Source of the DNA: Clostridiales bacterium
GTDB taxonomy: Bacteria; Bacillota; Clostridia; TANB77; CAG-508
DNA length: 64,000 nucleotides
Direction of reading: 5' to 3'
NCBI GenBank assembly: GCA_019417465.1
Contig: DXVF01000005.1
Span: forward strand, 22,974-86,973
Positions 8,986-17,506 of the stretch are shown here, piece after piece; within the stretch, counting starts at the first letter, position 1, and each line of letters opens with the position of its first letter. A program made the translations under genes and the position numbers. Under the pieces are notes generated by a model. That model saw only the letters and a list, made by a program, of their open reading frames with translations, searched no databases and was not told the DNA's origin.

Positions 8986-11900
8986 TCCAATCTCCGCTTC
9001 CTATTTTAGGCAAACCATTTTCCCCAAATTTAAATGAATGTTCAATAGCTTTTACTGAGTGTTCATATATAGTTCCTTCTATATCAGAATATTCATATTT
9101 ATCATAACGTTCATCTATTCCTTCTTCTAAACTTGCTCCTTGTTTATATTTTGTTTTAATATCTAATATAGAATAATCATTAGTAAATTTTATATAATCT
9201 GCTGTAACAAATGGTAACCATAATAAATCATCTGAAAATCTTGTTCTAATTCCTTTTTCAGTTTCCTCATGCCACCAATGTTCCACATCCCCCTCTATAA
9301 ATTGATGTTCACTATGCTTAATAATTTGATTTCTTGTAATATTAGAATCTACATATTTAATTGCCATAGAATCTTGAAGTTGATCTCTAAAGCCATAAGC
9401 TCCTCCTGATTGATAAAAACCTGTCCTAGCCCATAATCTACAAGAAAGAGTTTGATATATAGCCCACCCATTTAGTAATATATTTGTGGACTCTAGTGGT
9501 GTATAAACTTGCAAGTTCCCTATAAGTTCATTCCAAAATCTTTTTACTTTATTTAATTCCTCATTACAATGTGCAAGCTTCATATATTGATAAGCTTTAT
9601 CTTGGCACTCTAACCTTGTTTTTTCTTCTCCTAATAATAAACATATCTCTTTACTCTCAAATGCCTCTAATTCTACTTGTAACTGTATTGCAATAATAGA
9701 ATTATTTCCAAATTTTGATTCTCCATTTAACTCTATAGCACTAAGCCCATCTGGGTTTCCTAAATGCCCTTTTCCAAAAAAGAAGTACTTATCACCAGTA
9801 AATGAAGTTATTTTTTCACTACTACTAACATAATACATATCATCAAAATCACTATTTGATAAATTTTTAGCAAGAATCATATTAGATTTTTGATTAAATT
9901 CTAAATTAATATATTTATTTGAATTTATTTCATCTTCCCCAAAAACAGGCTTTATATAATAAACTAATTTTAACTTTCTCTTTCTAGGAAGAGTATTTTT
10001 TAGATTTAATATATTTACTTTTATACTATCTTCTTTTGGAACAAAAACTGTTAAATTTTGAACTATATTATTACTGTTATGAAGATATTTTGCATATCCA
10101 AATCCATAAGTTATATAATAATCATTATCATCTGGCATTGGATTTAACCCAAGTGACCATTTAGTATTTTTTTCTAAATCTTCTAAAAAAATAGTTTCTG
10201 ATGGAATATCTAATATACTATTATTAGACCATGCAGTTATTCTATTTAATCTACTGTTTTTACTCCAAGTATATCCTCCCATACTTTCTGTAACTAAAGT
10301 TCCAAATTTTGGACTTGCTATTACATGGCTCCAAACATTTGGTAATCTATTATTTTTATTTACTTTTATTAAATATTCTTTTCCATCTTCAGAAAAGCCT
10401 CCATATTCATTGTAATATTTTAATAGATTCATATTTATATTTTCTTGTATTCCATTTGTTTCATCTTTTACTACTATTTGCTTATTTTGTTCATAACTTG
10501 CTGTTTTTATAGTATCTAAATATTCATCTTCCAAATCTTTAAGTTGTAATTTTATATTTCCTTGATGACTATCTAAGCAAAAGTCTGCCCTAACTTCTAG
10601 AAATTTAATTTCTTCTTTACTTAAATTATTTAATATAAATATTCCAGCTCTTTGGTTTTGAAGATAATTAATATCTCTATCAAATAATATTTTTTCCACT
10701 AAATCTTTTACATAATTTTCATAAGAACTCTCTTCTTCATTTACAATAACTAAATCTATATAAATATTTTTTAACCTATAATATTCATATGCTTTTATAA
10801 GATCTTCTACAATTTTAACATCATTAATATTTCCTACTTTTATTAATAAAATAGGCATATCTCCAGATATTCCATATTGCCATAAATCATATACCGAATA
10901 TTTTTCATCCATTTTAGTATTAATTTTGTATTTTGAAATTGGATTATTAAATATTAAATATGATAACATTTTTTGATATACATCTATTTCGCTACCTTTT
11001 AATCCTAAATATCTATTTTCAGCTTCTACTCTAGCTTTAGATAATTTAAATGTTCTATTAATATTTTCTTCATTTCTAAACTTTTCTATTTCTTCTAGTA
11101 CTTTTTCTCTTTTTTCATTAACTACTATTATTAAATGCAATGTTTTAGTTTCATTTGGAGCTATTTTCACTGTTCTTTTCATTGCTACTATTGGATCTAT
11201 TGTTAATCTAATTTTATTTGTAAATGGACTTGACGTCTCTATAAGCTTAGGAAGTCCTAAGTTTCCTCTTCCATTAAATTTTTCTTTATCTATCTCAAAT
11301 TCCAAATCTCCAATTGTTTCATCTTGTGTGTATAAATTAACTGCTAAAAACATATCTTTTTTACTTTTATCTCTTGCGGTTCTTTTAACTATTATAGTAC
11401 CATTTTCTGGAATATACTCATAAGTTAAAAATAAATTATTAAAAGCCATATGAGAATAATCTTGTTCTTTACTTGAAAGTACAGGCTCTAAGAAACTAGA
11501 TATTTCTAAAATTTCTTCTTCTATTCCATAGTTTTTTAACTCGATACTTCTAAGTTCTACTGGTTCATTTGGAGAAATACATACTTTAGTAATTGTTTCT
11601 ATACTTCCATCTAATCTCATTATTTCATCTTTATCTTGAGTAAACTTAATTTTATATTTATCTGGTTTTGATAAATAATTTGTATAATTTGATGTCCATA
11701 TTCTTTTTGTTTTTATATTTTTTACAAAAAAGAATATACCTTGCGCTATCTCTTCTGTCTTTTTAAATCTATTAATTATTACATCTTTATATTTACTGTA
11801 TCCATCACCTTTATCTCCCATCACTATTGTATAATTATCATTAGAGATAACATTTGAAATAGGTAGTTTTTCATTAATTTTCTGATACATTCTTTCTGTA

Positions 11901-14900
11901 TATACTTCCTCTACCATATATTTTATTTTTTCAGGTTTTTCTTTCTTTTCTTTTGCTACAATTACATTTTCTGGCATTCTTTCTTCTAACAATATAGAGA
12001 TAGATTGCATTTCTGGATTTTGCATAAATCTCTTTTGAACTATCCTGTCCTTTACTAAATTACAAATAGATAATAGTATAAGACCTTGATGATGTGCCAT
12101 ATATGTTTTTACTGGTTCAAAATTCTTTCCTTTTTCTAATCTTGCAGGTGTATAATCAATTGCTTCATAAAAACCATATTTTGATTTCATTCCTTGACTT
12201 TCTAAAATTTTTAAATTATTTATTACTTCTTTTGGTTCATCTGGAAGCCACATCATACTTCCATAACTAGATACTACTAAGTCTTCTTCTAATCCTCTTT
12301 TTAAACCAAGCCAAGGTATACCAAAAGCTTTATATTGATAATTATTAGACAAATCTTTTAAGTTAAAAGCAGATTCTGAAATGCCCCATGGAATATTTAA
12401 TTTTCTTGTATATTCTTTTTGACTCATAATCATAAACTTACAAGATTCATCTAATAAACTTGCTGGATATTTAGGAATATTAATATTTGGCATCAAATAT
12501 TCAAATGCAGTTCCTGACCATGATATTAATCCTTTATATCTATTTAAAACAGTAAGAGTTCTACTTAAGTTATACCAATGCTTAGGTGACACATCTCTTT
12601 TAGCAATTGCAATATAGCTTGCTTGCCTTGCTTCAGATGCAAGTAAATCATAATATGATTCTGTTAGTTTATTTTCTTCTACATTAAATCCTATTGAGAA
12701 TAATCTATTTTTCTCATCATACAATTTACTAAAATCTGTATCATTAATTAATTTATCAATTTGATTAATAATGTTTTTATAAATTTCACTATTTGCTAAC
12801 TCTAGAAAGAACTGTTTTACAACATATAAATAACCGTACAAAATTACCACTATCTACAGATGAAATATATCTTGGAATAAGTGGTTCTAGAGTTTTTAAA
12901 TTATACCAATTATATAAATGCCCATTCCATTTTGGTAGATTATTAATTGTATTCATCATTTTTTCCAATAATTTTAGAGTGTTTTCTAAATTCTCATATC
13001 CCAAATCATAAGCAGAAATTACTGCTAGAAGTCCGAAGTCCAATATTAGTTGGAGATGTTCTTAATGCTAATTTTTCTTTTCTATTTTCTTGGTAATTAT
13101 CTGGTGGTAAAAAATTGCTTTTCTCATTAATATTCTCTTTAAAAAAACTCCAAGTTTTTTGCCCTATCTCTAAAATATAATTTTTATCTTTATCATCTAG
13201 TTCTTCAAATTTATTTTTTTCTTTTATTTCTTTACTTATATTCCACATAACTATAGGTGAAATTATCCATAGTATCGAAACTACAAAAATAAAAATACTA
13301 AATATATTTGGTTCATACATAAATAATATAATTAGTCCTAAAACTCCCAAAATCACATTAAAAGCCATCGATTTATAATAAGATACCAAATCCTTTTTAG
13401 CTTGCTTCTCGGCTTCTTCTGATGTAGTCCATTCAAGCAAATTCTTTTTTGAAATAGTCATTCTATATATAGATTTTAATCCAGCACTTGCAGACATTAG
13501 TGCTTTATCTGGAAGCACCATTATACTAATAACTGCTCTTAATATACTTCCCATTAAACCTGTAATAATGCTTGCATACGTATGTTGCTTTTTTTGTCCA
13601 TCTTTCTTAGAAATAATTCTATTAACTATATCGATAACTGTTGGAATTACTATAGATATAAATAAAACCAACACTAATGGCCATAGTTTTATTTTATATA
13701 CACTATCTAATATTACTAAAAATATAATAGATAATAATGTAAAAAATTCTGTCTGACTTCTTAAAATATTATCAAATATTTTATATTTAGATAGCATATT
13801 CAAAGGATTTTTCTTTATATTCCCATCTTTGTTTTTTATCTTACTCTTAAGCCATAAAAGAATCTGATAATCTCCTCTTATCCATCTATGAAGGCGATGT
13901 TTAAAGCTTGTATAACTTGTCGGATATCCATCCATTAATAATATATCTGATGCAAGCCCACATCTTAAATAGCTTCCTTCTAATAAATCATGACTAAGTA
14001 CTGTATTTTCTGGTATTTCTTTATCTAAACAAGTATAAAAAGTATTAACATCATAAATTCCTTTTCCTGTAAAAATACCCTCACCAAAATTATCTTGGTA
14101 AGTATCTGATATTGCATTTGTATATGAATCTGTTCCTCCCATTCCTGCAAAAATTTTTGTGAATGTACTTTTTCTACTAGCTAATAGTCCGAATTCCCAC
14201 TCTTGGTTGCATTATCCCATGACCATCTATAACTTTATCTTTTTCTTTATTTAAAATAGGTAAATTAAGAACATGTGCCATTGCTCCGAGTTAATTCTAA
14301 TCCAGAATTTAACACTAAATCTGTATCTGCATCTAAAGTTATAATATATCTAATTTTTGGAAGGTTGAAATTATTATTTTTCTTCCACTCTTCTATAGTA
14401 TTTATTCTAAAAGGATTTTCTATTTTTCCAAGTATATATGAATTAAACTGACTTATGAAACCTCTTTTCCTTTCCCAACCTAAAAATTCATTTTCACATT
14501 CATTCCACAATCTATTTCTATAAATAAAATTAAATTTAGGAAAAACTTCATCTTTATATTTTTTATTTAAAAAATTAGTCATACTAATTCCAGATTTAAT
14601 TACAGATTCATCAAAGTTTTCTACTTTGCTTTTACTAGCACTACAATCTCCTAAAAGAGTAAAATATAAATTTTCACTTTTATTAGCCAAATAATAGACT
14701 TCTAACTTTTTCATCAATTCTTCTGTTTTATCTTTAGATTTCAAAATAGTTGGTATTATGACCATAGTTGTACTCTCTTTTGGTATTCCATTTGTAAAAT
14801 CTAATTTTGGTATCATCTTAGGAACTACAATCTTACTTAGTAAATATTGTATAATCTGAACAACTGCTGTCTGAACAGGAATAAAAACAAATATCCCTAA

Positions 14901-16325
14901 AATAATAGAAATTAATATATTGTTAATTTGACTATACATATAAAATGCTAATATAAAAGTAAATATTAAACTAAAAATAAATACACTAAAAACATATATC
15001 TTTGATTTCTTCTCTTTACTAATAAACTTAATCTTCTTATTCAATAAAGTAGATAATAATTCTTCCTTTCCAGCATCTATTATATAATATCCAATATGTG
15101 ATTTTTTTAAATTTATAATTTTATTATTATCTTTAATTATATCTAATTTTCTCTCATTTACACTATCTTTATTAATACTTTCTTGCAGTTCTAAACTAGT
15201 ATTCATATAATCTTTAGACTTTGCATTATCCTCTTTATTTTCACTTTTATTTACTAATTTCTGATATGAGTTTTCTGCAAGTTCTAGAGATTTTTTAGCT
15301 ATATATATTTCTGACATCTTTGTTTTTTTAGAAATCTCTTTTATTTGATTTCTATAATATATTTTTGTTTTATAATCCATTCTTTCATAAACTCTAACAG
15401 GGTCTTTTTTTAATATATCTTCTACTCCATTTATCTCTTCAAATATCTCTAAAAAGTTTATGCGTAGAATAGTATTAATACTAGTTATAGAATTTCCCAT
15501 AGAAACTTTTTTTACTGCAATATTAAAATGTTCCTTTTTTATAACTTCAGAAATGTTAGTTCCCATCATTTCCACTTGATTTTCTAATATTTTTAAAAAG
15601 CTATATGATTGTTTTCCATACCCTTTTAATCTATATGACATATATTCAATAAAAGGATATTTCATTTCTCCATAGCCTAATATCCTAGTTTTATAACTAG
15701 GTAAATTCTTATATTTTAATGTATCTGATTTTTTATTCTCTATCAACCTCTCTATAATGTTTTCTACCTTATATTTTTGCAATTGTGATGAATATATTTT
15801 TTCACATAGTCTTCTTATATTTTCTATTAATGCTACTTGCAAAAATAGTCCTATATTCCATATTTCATCCATACTTAGTGTGTTTTTATTTTGATAGCTT
15901 TTTAGTAAATTACTTAAAATGTTACTTTCTATTTTTGCATCTGTATATGCAATAATCTCACATGCCAAAACATATATTCTTGCAAATCCTTTATAATTCC
16001 CATTAGATATTCCTAAAAAATTTATATATTTTTTTAAAGACAAATCTTTAACTATTGTTTTTACAGTTTTCTCAATTATATAAAAATTGTCTAAAACCCA
16101 CTCACCTGCTGGATGAATAGGAATATTGTTTTTTAAATGCTCATTTAATAAATTATAAACCATACTTATAAATTCATAATTTTCTTTAACTCTAGGAACA
16201 GGATAAGTATTTTTATCAGATTTATTTTTCAAAATATGATCAGAAGCTATTTTTTGCATATAATTTTCTAATTGATTTTTGTTTAAAACTGCACCATTTA
16301 TGTTTAAGATTCTATATTCTTTCAA
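8032..16325 (-). CDS. cyclic beta-1,2-glucan synthase-type protein, read through five in-frame CGG +1 shifts
   Basis: Conceptual product of 2,762 residues, the usual size for NdvB/CGS enzymes, which build cyclic beta-1,2-glucan from UDP-glucose in the membrane. N-terminal region with HPAGEWVLDNFYII (about residues 70-85), two membrane helices (about 442-495), GT84 glycosyltransferase with ITLDADTDL and HRWIRGDYQ, more membrane helices, glucoamylase-like domain, and C-terminal GH94 phosphorylase-like domain with GSGDWNDGF. As conventionally read the gene is five fragments. Removing one base at each in-frame CGG (codons at 14286-14288, 14189-14191, 13033-13035, 12834-12836, 8930-8932) restores one frame of 2,763 codons, inserting Gly at 680, 712, 1097, 1163 and 2464, with family motifs running across the joins. 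The TTG at 16325 is the likely start because of GAGGAG 8 bases before it. Confidence 0.88.
8915..12850 (-). CDS. glucan synthase, frame segment 5 (glucoamylase-like domain and GH94 N-terminal part)
   Basis: About 1,300 codons. It contains the glucoamylase-like region (MMWLPDEPKEVINN, TYMAHHQGLILLS), the beta-sandwich domain of GH94-type enzymes, and the start of the (alpha/alpha)6 barrel with YGFRDQLQDSM, HWWHEET and GSGDWNDGF, whose Asp is the expected general acid. It ends in GKGESVWL at the CGG at 8930-8932; the unshifted frame stops four codons later. Confidence 0.85.
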   Translation of the reverse strand: MVILYGYLYVVKQFFLELANSEIYKNIINQIDKLINDTDFSKLYDEKNRLFSIGFNVEENKLTESYYDLLASEARQASYIAIAKRDVSPKHWYNLSRTLTVLNRYKGLISWSGTAFEYLMPNINIPKYPASLLDESCKFMIMSQKEYTRKLNIPWGISESAFNLKDLSNNYQYKAFGIPWLGLKRGLEEDLVVSSYGSMMWLPDEPKEVINNLKILESQGMKSKYGFYEAIDYTPARLEKGKNFEPVKTYMAHHQGLILLSICNLVKDRIVQKRFMQNPEMQSISILLEERMPENVIVAKEKKEKPEKIKYMVEEVYTERMYQKINEKLPISNVISNDNYTIVMGDKGDGYSKYKDVIINRFKKTEEIAQGIFFFVKNIKTKRIWTSNYTNYLSKPDKYKIKFTQDKDEIMRLDGSIETITKVCISPNEPVELRSIELKNYGIEEEILEISSFLEPVLSSKEQDYSHMAFNNLFLTYEYIPENGTIIVKRTARDKSKKDMFLAVNLYTQDETIGDLEFEIDKEKFNGRGNLGLPKLIETSSPFTNKIRLTIDPIVAMKRTVKIAPNETKTLHLIIVVNEKREKVLEEIEKFRNEENINRTFKLSKARVEAENRYLGLKGSEIDVYQKMLSYLIFNNPISKYKINTKMDEKYSVYDLWQYGISGDMPILLIKVGNINDVKIVEDLIKAYEYYRLKNIYIDLVIVNEEESSYENYVKDLVEKILFDRDINYLQNQRAGIFILNNLSKEEIKFLEVRADFCLDSHQGNIKLQLKDLEDEYLDTIKTASYEQNKQIVVKDETNGIQENINMNLLKYYNEYGGFSEDGKEYLIKVNKNNRLPNVWSHVIASPKFGTLVTESMGGYTWSKNSRLNRITAWSNNSILDIPSETIFLEDLEKNTKWSLGLNPMPDDNDYYITYGFGYAKYLHNSNNIVQNLTVFVPKEDSIKVNILNLKNTLPRKRKLKLVYYIKPVFGEDEINSNKYINLEFNQKSNMILAKNLSNSDFDDMYYVSSSEKITSFTGDKYFFFGKGHLGNPDGLSAIELNGESKFGNNSIIAIQLQVELEAFESKEICLLLGEEKTRLECQDKAYQYMKLAHCNEELNKVKRFWNELIGNLQVYTPLESTNILLNGWAIYQTLSCRLWARTGFYQSGGAYGFRDQLQDSMAIKYVDSNITRNQIIKHSEHQFIEGDVEHWWHEETEKGIRTRFSDDLLWLPFVTADYIKFTNDYSILDIKTKYKQGASLEEGIDERYDKYEYSDIEGTIYEHSVKAIEHSFKFGENGLPKIGSGDWNDGFSTVGNKGKGESVWLRILFV
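8930..8932 (-). other. in-frame CGG, +1 recoding site (CTT CGG A)
   Basis: Glucan synthase codon 2464. CTT is followed by CGG; skipping C gives GGA (Gly) and continues GESVWL-G-FFLYKV, as expected for GH94-type family members. Without the shift there is a stop after four more codons. Confidence 0.9.
12789..13043 (-). CDS. glucan synthase, frame segment 4 (66 codons between two CGG sites)
   Basis: Only the part from 13034 to 12837 belongs to the protein. It encodes GLLAVISAYDLGYEN ... VDSGNF, the first part of the glucoamylase-like domain, and ends at the CGG at 12834-12836. The shifted frame continues VGYLYVVKQFF, matching the family VDSGN-x2-GxL pattern. The remaining 18 codons to 12789 are unshifted read-through. 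Confidence 0.75.
   Translation of the reverse strand: MDFGLLAVISAYDLGYENLENTLKLLEKMMNTINNLPKWNGHLYNWYNLKTLEPLIPRYISSVDSGNFVRLFICCKTVLSRVSK
12834..12836 (-). other. in-frame CGG, +1 recoding site (GTA CGG T)
   Basis: Glucan synthase codon 1163. It is the only site with a purine-ending preceding codon and the only one where the decoded triplet is GGT, which shows that CGG itself, not the pentamer TCGGA, is the common element. The repaired reading VDSGNFV-G-YLYVV matches the conserved VDSGN-x2-G pattern. Confidence 0.88.
13006..14142 (-). CDS. glucan synthase, frame segment 3 (GT84 catalytic end and membrane helices)
   Basis: Open from an internal ATG at 14142; the true segment begins at the shift at 14191. 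It holds GGTDSYTNAISDTYQDNFGE, HRWIRGDYQ (the QxxRW-like acceptor motif of processive glycosyltransferases) and four or more membrane helices, ending in RTSPTNIGL. The unshifted frame runs ten codons past the CGG at 13033-13035 to a stop at 13006. The short segment 2 (14192-14287, 32 codons) joins it to segment 1. Confidence 0.78.
   Translation of the reverse strand: MGGTDSYTNAISDTYQDNFGEGIFTGKGIYDVNTFYTCLDKEIPENTVLSHDLLEGSYLRCGLASDILLMDGYPTSYTSFKHRLHRWIRGDYQILLWLKSKIKNKDGNIKKNPLNMLSKYKIFDNILRSQTEFFTLLSIIFLVILDSVYKIKLWPLVLVLFISIVIPTVIDIVNRIISKKDGQKKQHTYASIITGLMGSILRAVISIMVLPDKALMSASAGLKSIYRMTISKKNLLEWTTSEEAEKQAKKDLVSYYKSMAFNVILGVLGLIILFMYEPNIFSIFIFVVSILWIISPIVMWNISKEIKEKNKFEELDDKDKNYILEIGQKTWSFFKENINEKSNFLPPDNYQENRKEKLALRTSPTNIGLRTSSSNFCL
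13033..13035 (-). other. in-frame CGG, +1 recoding site (CTT CGG A)
   Basis: Glucan synthase codon 1097. The repaired reading TSPTNIGL-G-LLAVISAYDLG preserves the family segment TSPTNIGL-x-LL. Unshifted frame stops ten codons later. Confidence 0.9.
14189..14191 (-). other. in-frame CGG, +1 recoding site (ATT CGG A)
   Basis: Glucan synthase codon 712. The repaired reading QPRVGI-G-LLASRKSTFTK leads directly into FAGMGGTDSYTN. Unshifted frame stops three codons later. Confidence 0.88.
14265..16325 (-). CDS. glucan synthase, frame segment 1 (N-terminus to start of GT84)
   Basis: First open segment of the glucan synthase. It carries the helical N-terminal region, two membrane helices and the first half of the glycosyltransferase with the metal/UDP-sugar DxD-type motif ITLDADTDL. 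Unshifted translation would stop six codons after the CGG at 14286-14288 (stop at 14265). The shifted frame continues as LTGAMAHVLNLP, the family's conserved GAMAHPLNRP-like stretch. Confidence 0.8.
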   Translation of the reverse strand: MKEYRILNINGAVLNKNQLENYMQKIASDHILKNKSDKNTYPVPRVKENYEFISMVYNLLNEHLKNNIPIHPAGEWVLDNFYIIEKTVKTIVKDLSLKKYINFLGISNGNYKGFARIYVLACEIIAYTDAKIESNILSNLLKSYQNKNTLSMDEIWNIGLFLQVALIENIRRLCEKIYSSQLQKYKVENIIERLIENKKSDTLKYKNLPSYKTRILGYGEMKYPFIEYMSYRLKGYGKQSYSFLKILENQVEMMGTNISEVIKKEHFNIAVKKVSMGNSITSINTILRINFLEIFEEINGVEDILKKDPVRVYERMDYKTKIYYRNQIKEISKKTKMSEIYIAKKSLELAENSYQKLVNKSENKEDNAKSKDYMNTSLELQESINKDSVNERKLDIIKDNNKIINLKKSHIGYYIIDAGKEELLSTLLNKKIKFISKEKKSKIYVFSVFIFSLIFTFILAFYMYSQINNILISIILGIFVFIPVQTAVVQIIQYLLSKIVVPKMIPKLDFTNGIPKESTTMVIIPTILKSKDKTEELMKKLEVYYLANKSENLYFTLLGDCSASKSKVENFDESVIKSGISMTNFLNKKYKDEVFPKFNFIYRNRLWNECENEFLGWERKRGFISQFNSYILGKIENPFRINTIEEWKKNNNFNLPKIRYIITLDADTDLVLNSGLELTRSNGTCS
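14286..14288 (-). other. in-frame CGG, +1 recoding site (ACT CGG A)
   Basis: Glucan synthase codon 680. The repaired reading SGLELT-G-AMAHVLNLP restores the conserved GAMAHPLN-like stretch. ACT to CTC re-pairing of the preceding tRNA would mismatch, so simple slippage is unlikely. Confidence 0.9.
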
Positions 16326-16475
16326 AATATCCACTCCTCGTAAATTATGTTTTACACATATTTTCTCCAAGAGTGGAAATTTTATGCATCAAAAAATGCC
16401 AAAGCTAATTAATCAGTATACTAATATATTTAATAAGCCTTAGACTTATTTCTAAATCTAAAGCTATTTTTATTT

Positions 16476-16508
16476 TTAAATTTTCTCGACAGTGTCGAGA
16501 AAATTTAA
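16476..16508. terminator. 15-bp palindromic hairpin at the nuclease gene 3' end
   Basis: A perfect 15-bp stem with the 3-base loop AGT (core TTTCTCGAC-AGT-GTCGAGAAA) abutting the stop codon of the YhcG-type gene. A/T arms on both sides fit a bidirectional terminator; an operator role is possible. Confidence 0.6.
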
Positions 16509-17156
16509 TCAATTATCATCTTTAATATTTTTCCTTTGTTCTAATTGCACTTTTGCTCTTTCTATACTATCTATAAATTTTTGCTCTAACATTTCTTTTG
16601 GTACATATTCTGTTAAATATTGTGCTACATGTATCCCACTATTATCTAATTCTAATAGTTCAGCCATCATATCATTTTTTGAAGCACATAATATTATCGC
16701 TATTGGTGATTCTTCCCCTTCTGCTTTTTCATATTTATCTAGCCATTTTAAATATAACTCTACTTGACCTTTATGTTCTGGTCTAAATTTATCTAATTTT
16801 AATTCAATAATTACTAATCTTTTCATCTTTCTATGGTAAAATAATAAGTCAATATAATAGTCCTCTCCATCGATTGTTATTCTTTTTTGTCTTGCAAGAA
16901 ATGCAAAATCATTACCCATTTCTAAAATAAATCTTTCTAACTCACTTAAAATTGCATTTTCTAAATCCTTTTCGCTATAAGTATCTTTTAAATCTAAAAA
17001 GTCTAAAATATATGGATCTCTAAAAAATAAATTAGTAGTCATTTTGTTTTCTTTACTCAATAATTGTAGATCATTTATTATTGTTTGTTCTGGCTTTTTA
17101 GATATAGCAGTTCTTTCATATTTCCTCTTTCCTATTTGTGCAGATGTTATTTGCAC
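16509..17156 (-). CDS. YhcG/DUF1016-type PD-(D/E)XK nuclease domain, N-terminally truncated
   Basis: A 215-residue protein matching only the C-terminal nuclease half of YhcG (DUF1016) proteins. It begins at YERTAISKKPE, the usual boundary region, and has the PD-(D/E)XK-like core with YYIDLLFYHRKMKRLVIIE and LKLDKF (D...ExK). The N-terminal DUF1016 domain, about 130 residues, is missing and no homologous reading is seen upstream in 17157-17500. The GTG at 17156 has no clear ribosome site. No CGG is involved, so this is a real truncation, probably a remnant gene. Confidence 0.75.
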   Translation of the reverse strand: MQITSAQIGKRKYERTAISKKPEQTIINDLQLLSKENKMTTNLFFRDPYILDFLDLKDTYSEKDLENAILSELERFILEMGNDFAFLARQKRITIDGEDYYIDLLFYHRKMKRLVIIELKLDKFRPEHKGQVELYLKWLDKYEKAEGEESPIAIILCASKNDMMAELLELDNSGIHVAQYLTEYVPKEMLEQKFIDSIERAKVQLEQRKNIKDDN

Positions 17157-17506
17157 AAATTAAATTAATATTAAAAGCATTATATCATTTATTTTCCTGA
17201 ATTTCATCATAATCAAAAATAAATTTTACTTTTATTTATTGATATGGAAGATGCAGATAATTACAAAAGAAAAAATAACGTTAAATATATAACATATATA
17301 GATATATTTAAGTTATTTTCTTTTAACAAATTATTTATTCTTTTTCTAACTCAGCTGCATACTCTTCAGAACGAATAATTTATAGATGTGATAATGAAGA
17401 GTTAGCAATCTTAAAGGACTTAATAGTAGGAACTTATCCTAATTTAAATATTATAATGAAAAAGAGAAAAGGGAACTAAATCAATATTAACAAGAAAGCA
17501 CAAAAT
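17157..17506. other. gene-poor stretch with a scrap of coding sequence
   Basis: Between the truncated nuclease and the acidic protein there is no intact gene. It contains the 50-codon open scrap at 17327-17479 described separately and a 44-codon ATG frame near 17247 without a convincing ribosome site. Looks like a decayed insertion or deletion region. Confidence 0.5.
17327..17479 (+). pseudogene. 3' remnant of an unknown gene
   Basis: A 50-codon open stretch ends in a protein-like sequence (SSERIIYRCDNEELAILKDL then IVGTYPNLNIIMKKRKGN, stop). Codon use and composition look coding, but there is no start codon with a ribosome site and a stop codon lies just upstream. I do not recognise the family. 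It is adjacent to a truncated nuclease, so both may be leftovers of one lost segment. Confidence 0.3.

Noticed and set aside
8032..16370. Glucan synthase locus as an ordinary multi-fragment pseudogene
   Set aside because: All five breaks are the same event (in-frame CGG, one extra C), no other stops or indels are seen over 8.3 kb, and the motifs are well kept. Random decay would not give this.
17247..17381. 44-codon plus-strand ATG frame
   Set aside because: No convincing ribosome site, A/T-driven composition, and overlaps the better coding-like scrap in another frame.
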